Assembly: GCA_963850915.1 (NCBI GenBank)
Contig: CAWKND010000003.1
Span: forward strand, 62,001-126,000
Origin: CAVTWH01 sp963850915
GTDB taxonomy: Bacteria > Actinomycetota > Actinomycetes > Mycobacteriales > Micromonosporaceae
Length of the DNA stretch: 64,000 bases
Direction: 5' to 3'
Shown here: piece after piece, positions 62,305 through 64,000 of the stretch
Layout: each line of letters begins with the position of its first letter
Numbering within the stretch: position 1 is the stretch's first letter
Notes under the pieces: model-generated
Database searches by the model: none
What the model was told of the DNA's origin: nothing
Seen by the model: the letters and a program-made list of their open reading frames with translations, nothing else
Position numbers and translations under genes: made by a program

Positions 62305-64000
62305 ATGACGCACTACAAGAGCAACCTGCGTGACCTGGAGTTCAACGTCTTCGAGGTATTCGGCGTCGATCAACTCCTGGGTACGCCCACCTTCCCCGAT
62401 CTGGACGCCGACACGGCCCGCACGGTACTGCGCGAGATGGACCGGCTGGCCCGCGAGGACCTGGCCGCGAGCTACGAATCCAGCGACCGCACCCCGCCGG
62501 TCTTCGACCCGGCCACGCACAGCGCGCCCATCCCCGAGCCGTTCAAGAAGTCCTTCCGGGCGATGATGGACAGCGAGTTCTGGCGGCTGGACCTGCCGGC
62601 CGCGATCGGTGGTACCCCCGCCCCGCGCGCCCTGTGGTGGTCGCTGGCCGAACTGGTACTCGGCTCCAACGCCCCGATCTGGATGTACGCCTCCGGCCCC
62701 TCCTTCGCGCAGACCCTCTACCAGGAGGGCACCGACGAGCAGAAGGAGTGGGCGAAGCTGTTCGTGGAGAAGCAGTGGGCCTCGACGATGGTGCTCACCG
62801 AGCCGGACGCCGGCTCCGATGTCGGCGCCGCGCGTACCCGGGCCATCCCCCAGCCCGACGGCTCCTGGCACATCGAGGGCGTGAAGCGCTTCATCACCAG
62901 CGGCGAGCACGACCTGTCCGACAACATCATCCACTACGTGCTGGCCCGCCCGGTCGGCGTCGAGGGTGCCGGCGGCCCGGGTACCAAGGGGCTGTCGCTG
63001 TTCATCGTGCCGAAGTACCACTTCGACCCGGCAACCGGCGAGCTGGGCGAGCGCAACGGCGTCTACGCCACCAACGTCGAGCACAAGATGGGGATCAAGG
63101 TCTCCAACACCTGCGAGCTCACCTTCGGCGAGCACGGGGCGCCGGCCCAGGGGTGGCTGCTCGGCGACGTACACGACGGCATCCGGCAGATGTTCCAGAT
63201 CATCGAGTACGCCCGGATGATGGTCGGTTCGAAGGCCATCGCCACCCTGTCCACCGGGTACCAGAACGCACTCGCGTACGCCAAGGAGCGCAAGCAGGGC
63301 GCCGACCTGCTGGCCAACGCGAAGAACGCGCCCCGGGTCACGATCACCCACCACCCGGATGTACGCCGCTCGCTGATGCTGCAGAAGGCGTACGCCGAGG
63401 GCCTGCGCGCGCTCGTCTGCTACACGGCCGGCTGGCAGGACCGGGCACTCGTGGCACGGCACAACGGCGACGAGAAGGCCGAGCTGCGCGCCGAGCGGAT
63501 CAACGACCTGCTGCTCCCGCTCATCAAGGGCTGTGGCTCGGAGCGCGCGTCGGAGCTGCTCAGCCAGGAGTCGCTGCAGACCTTCGGCGGCTCCGGGTAC
63601 CTGCAGGACTACCCGCTGGAGCAGTACCTCCGGGACGCCAAGATCGACACGCTCTACGAGGGTACGACCGCCATCCAGAGCCTCGACCTGGTGTTCCGCA
63701 AGATCGTCAAGGACCAGGGGCGCTCGCTGCTGACCGTGGCCGGTGAGATCCAGCAGTTCATCACGGCGGAGACCGGCAACGGCCAGCTCAAGGAGGAGCG
63801 GCTGGCGCTCGGCAAGGCGCTCGCCGAGGTACAGCAGATGCTCGCCGTGTTCACCGGGTGGCTCGGTGCCGCGCAGGCCGGTGAGGCGCGGGAGACGTAC
63901 AAGGTGGCGCTCAACTCGCGCCGCTTCCTGCTGGCCCTCGGTGACGTACTCGTCGCCTGGCTCCTGCAGAAGCAGGCCGACGTCGCGCTGCGCGCCCTCG
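62305..64000 (+). CDS. Acyl-CoA dehydrogenase, FadE5 type (3' end outside window)
   Basis: FAD-dependent long-form acyl-CoA dehydrogenase of fatty acid oxidation. The frame is open from ATG 62305 (GGGGGAGATCAACCGC upstream) to the window end, 565 residues so far; mycobacterial FadE5 (Rv0244c) is about 610. Start MTHYKSNLRDLEFNVFEVF is characteristic. Signatures: TMVLTEPDAGSDVGAARTRA, GIKVSNTCELTFGEHGAP, ETFGGSGYLQDYPLEQYLRD as QTFGGSGYL..., and DTLYEGTTAIQSLDLVFRK with the catalytic Glu, followed by the extra C-terminal helical domain of the FadE5 group. In mycobacteria it sits beside FabG4/HtdX; here those lie 61 kb away at the other end. Confidence 0.93.
   Translation, partial: MTHYKSNLRDLEFNVFEVFGVDQLLGTPTFPDLDADTARTVLREMDRLAREDLAASYESSDRTPPVFDPATHSAPIPEPFKKSFRAMMDSEFWRLDLPAAIGGTPAPRALWWSLAELVLGSNAPIWMYASGPSFAQTLYQEGTDEQKEWAKLFVEKQWASTMVLTEPDAGSDVGAARTRAIPQPDGSWHIEGVKRFITSGEHDLSDNIIHYVLARPVGVEGAGGPGTKGLSLFIVPKYHFDPATGELGERNGVYATNVEHKMGIKVSNTCELTFGEHGAPAQGWLLGDVHDGIRQMFQIIEYARMMVGSKAIATLSTGYQNALAYAKERKQGADLLANAKNAPRVTITHHPDVRRSLMLQKAYAEGLRALVCYTAGWQDRALVARHNGDEKAELRAERINDLLLPLIKGCGSERASELLSQESLQTFGGSGYLQDYPLEQYLRDAKIDTLYEGTTAIQSLDLVFRKIVKDQGRSLLTVAGEIQQFITAETGNGQLKEERLALGKALAEVQQMLAVFTGWLGAAQAGEARETYKVALNSRRFLLALGDVLVAWLLQKQADVALRAL

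Overview
The window is a very GC-rich actinobacterial chromosome segment. GTG starts, ATGA/GTGA/TGATG gene overlaps, an HspR-controlled dnaK operon, a conservon, a DUF3151 gene and HtdX/FabG4/FadE5-type lipid genes all fit an actinomycete. Gene content and the DAGK-like neighbour of purA suggest Micromonosporaceae, which is inference. Many genes (dnaK-grpE-dnaJ-hspR, purA, DUF3151, fba, DedA, pyrE, clpB, htdX/fabG4, fadE5) are the ones grouped in the Rv0241c-Rv0384c part of the M. tuberculosis chromosome, in another order. No tRNA, rRNA, CRISPR array, prophage or intact insertion sequence was seen.

Layout. 1-1.6 kb: FabG4-type reductase (cut by the window edge) and HtdX-type dehydratase. 1.6-6.0 kb: galT and a sugar ABC transporter whose three genes carry many frameshifts and whose base composition differs from its neighbours. 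6.3-11.9 kb: glutathione peroxidase, two small genes, a secreted GH6 cellulase behind a 23-bp tandem repeat, a frameshifted MFS transporter, a TetR regulator and an SCP2 protein. 12-15.7 kb: acyl-CoA dehydrogenase, acyl-CoA ligase and SDR. 15.7-21 kb: purD, two toxin-antitoxin pairs back to back, purA and a lipid-kinase-like gene. 21-27.3 kb: a ParA/MinD ATPase with a giant disordered N-terminus, DUF3151, a structured intergenic region, a LOG-family protein, fba. 27.5-34 kb: a secreted subtilase with beta-trefoil-like repeats, a MEMO1/radical SAM pair, and membrane proteins. 34-40.7 kb: aldolase, ArsR, pyrE, SDR, two paralogous membrane proteins, clpB. 41.3-43.5 kb: a TrkA-C/CPA2 antiporter pair. 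44.1-48.6 kb: the hspR-dnaJ-grpE-dnaK operon. 48.7-51.8 kb: a nucleotidyltransferase facing a T4-like RNA-repair pair (polynucleotide kinase-phosphatase plus Rnl1-type RNA ligase). 51.9-56.4 kb: a conservon ending in a styrene-monooxygenase-like flavoprotein. 56.4-58.1 kb: two decayed genes. 58.1-64 kb: DUF4240, YdeI-like, RlpA-like, SpoIIE-type phosphatase and a FadE5-type acyl-CoA dehydrogenase running off the end.

How the genes connect. HAIR-type operators precede both clpB and dnaK, so one regulator (HspR, encoded at the end of the dnaK operon) probably controls both. A TACTyG...GTAA motif occurs between the TetR and SCP2 genes and again, in a cluster, before the FadE5 gene, suggesting a lipid regulon. 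The most unusual items are the RNA-repair pair, the strong GTAC enrichment produced by synonymous codon choice, a family of long perfect intergenic hairpins, and 17-bp tandem repeats that begin inside the last codons of two genes.
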